This document shows positions 12,117 through 12,572 of a stretch of 12,572 nucleotides of DNA, one piece after another (position 1 is the first letter of the stretch; each line of letters opens with the position of its first letter). The stretch is from a bacterium UBP17_UBA6191 (lineage in GTDB: Bacteria; Muiribacteriota; UBA6191), in contig DITF01000195.1 of the NCBI GenBank assembly GCA_002422125.1, positions 1 to 12,572 on the forward strand. Direction: 5' to 3'. A program made the position numbers and the translations under genes. The notes beneath the pieces are model-generated. The model worked only from the letters and a program-made list of their open reading frames with translations, had not been told where the DNA came from and did no database searches.

Positions 12117-12572
12117 ATGATATTAGGTCAAGGTATTCAAATTTTAGGTGGTATTGGAATTATCAGAGAATCAGGAGGCGCTCCTGAAGTATGGACAGAA
12201 TACGCAATGTCAGCACCGTTAGCTACAGCGTCTATTGAAAGGTTGTGGTATAATTCATTCAGCAATGTGATCACCGGATTCGGCTACAATACTAGCTCAA
12301 ACCAGGCAATTAATTTGTATTCATCCGACAACGGTGCTACCTGGACCTTAGCCAATGTCTCTGGTTTAGTAAGTGAATATCGTGACGTTGCGTATGATGC
12401 GTCAACCGGTAATCTTGTTGCTGTGACCGGGGTAAACAGTACACGCAACGTTTCTGCCAGGTCGAGTAACGGTTTAACATGGGTGAATGGTGGAACATTG
12501 CCAGCACTACAATATTGGTATGGTTGTGGCGGTGGAGGAGGCACTTTCTTAGCCGGCGCGTTTAGTAGTACT
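12117..12572 (+). CDS. Phage tail-type protein with Asp-box (BNR/sialidase-like) repeats, 3'-truncated
   Basis: Open from ATG 12117 to the window end (152 residues visible). GGAG lies six bases upstream inside the end of the LamG gene, suggesting coupled translation. The N-terminus MILGQGIQILGGIGI parallels that of the upstream protein. The body has a perfect Asp-box, SSDNGATW (69-76), and a second, looser one, RSSNGLTW (115-122), separated by VAYDASTGNLVAVTG. This is the repeating blade pattern of sialidase-like beta-propellers used by phage adhesins and depolymerases. Catalytic activity cannot be judged from the visible part. A glycine run (GCGGGGG) occurs near the edge. Confidence 0.8.
   Translation, partial: MILGQGIQILGGIGIIRESGGAPEVWTEYAMSAPLATASIERLWYNSFSNVITGFGYNTSSNQAINLYSSDNGATWTLANVSGLVSEYRDVAYDASTGNLVAVTGVNSTRNVSARSSNGLTWVNGGTLPALQYWYGCGGGGGTFLAGAFSST

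Noticed and set aside
10153..12572. Integrase, attR copy or CRISPR in the phage-like part
   Set aside because: No tyrosine or serine recombinase, no second copy of the ssrA 3' end and no regularly spaced repeats are visible within the window.

Overview
The window joins two different pieces of DNA. Bases 1 to about 10,150 look like the chromosome of a Gram-negative bacterium. It has an outer-membrane-type lipoprotein, a surface-polysaccharide gene run and a one-piece tmRNA gene. The overall style, with a split-type glycine decarboxylase subunit and dense glycosyltransferase operons, reminds me of Bdellovibrio-like bacteria, but that is an impression and not proven. From about 10,150 to the end the sequence is visibly richer in A+T and phage-like. 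It holds a GIY-YIG endonuclease gene, two tail-type proteins (LamG and Asp-box folds), very stable cUUCGg hairpins and octamers resembling T4 late promoters.

Layout. (1) 1-1328 (+): 3' part of the PLP subunit of glycine decarboxylase. (2) 9503 down to 1314 (-): seven tightly packed genes that read as one transcription unit. In order these are a large lipoprotein with a C-terminal membrane helix, a DUF2993/LmeA-like periplasmic lipid-binding protein, a membrane-anchored TPR-like protein, a GT4 glycosyltransferase, an O-antigen ligase/polymerase-type membrane protein, a GT2 glycosyltransferase and a second GT4 enzyme. Together they suggest assembly of a surface or exopolysaccharide plus envelope maintenance. 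The last gene overlaps the glycine decarboxylase gene tail to tail. (3) 9513-9802: intergenic DNA with a possible 45-residue membrane peptide and competing hairpins. (4) 9803-10152 (+): complete ssrA (tmRNA), tag ADEDYALAA. (5) 10153-10240: structured spacer. (6) 10241-10400 (+): the 5' half of a second, different tmRNA, with acceptor strand, D-analog, PK1 pseudoknot, resume codon, tag ANDDTYLLAANA and helix H5. It ends in a hairpin and has no visible T-arm or CCA half of its own. (7) 10418-11203 (-): GIY-YIG endonuclease. (8) 11229-11331: a second tag-like patch ending in a sister hairpin. (9) 11372-12572 (+): two structural genes sharing a MILG start.

The most interesting feature is the tmRNA locus. 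The 3' half of the complete tmRNA, the spacer and the second 5' half are in the order expected of a circularly permuted tmRNA gene. The spacer ends can pair continuously with the two acceptor strands. One acceptor half could in principle serve two coding halves with different tags. Alternatively, a phage carrying its own tmRNA gene has integrated at host ssrA, and the 3' half of its gene has been lost.
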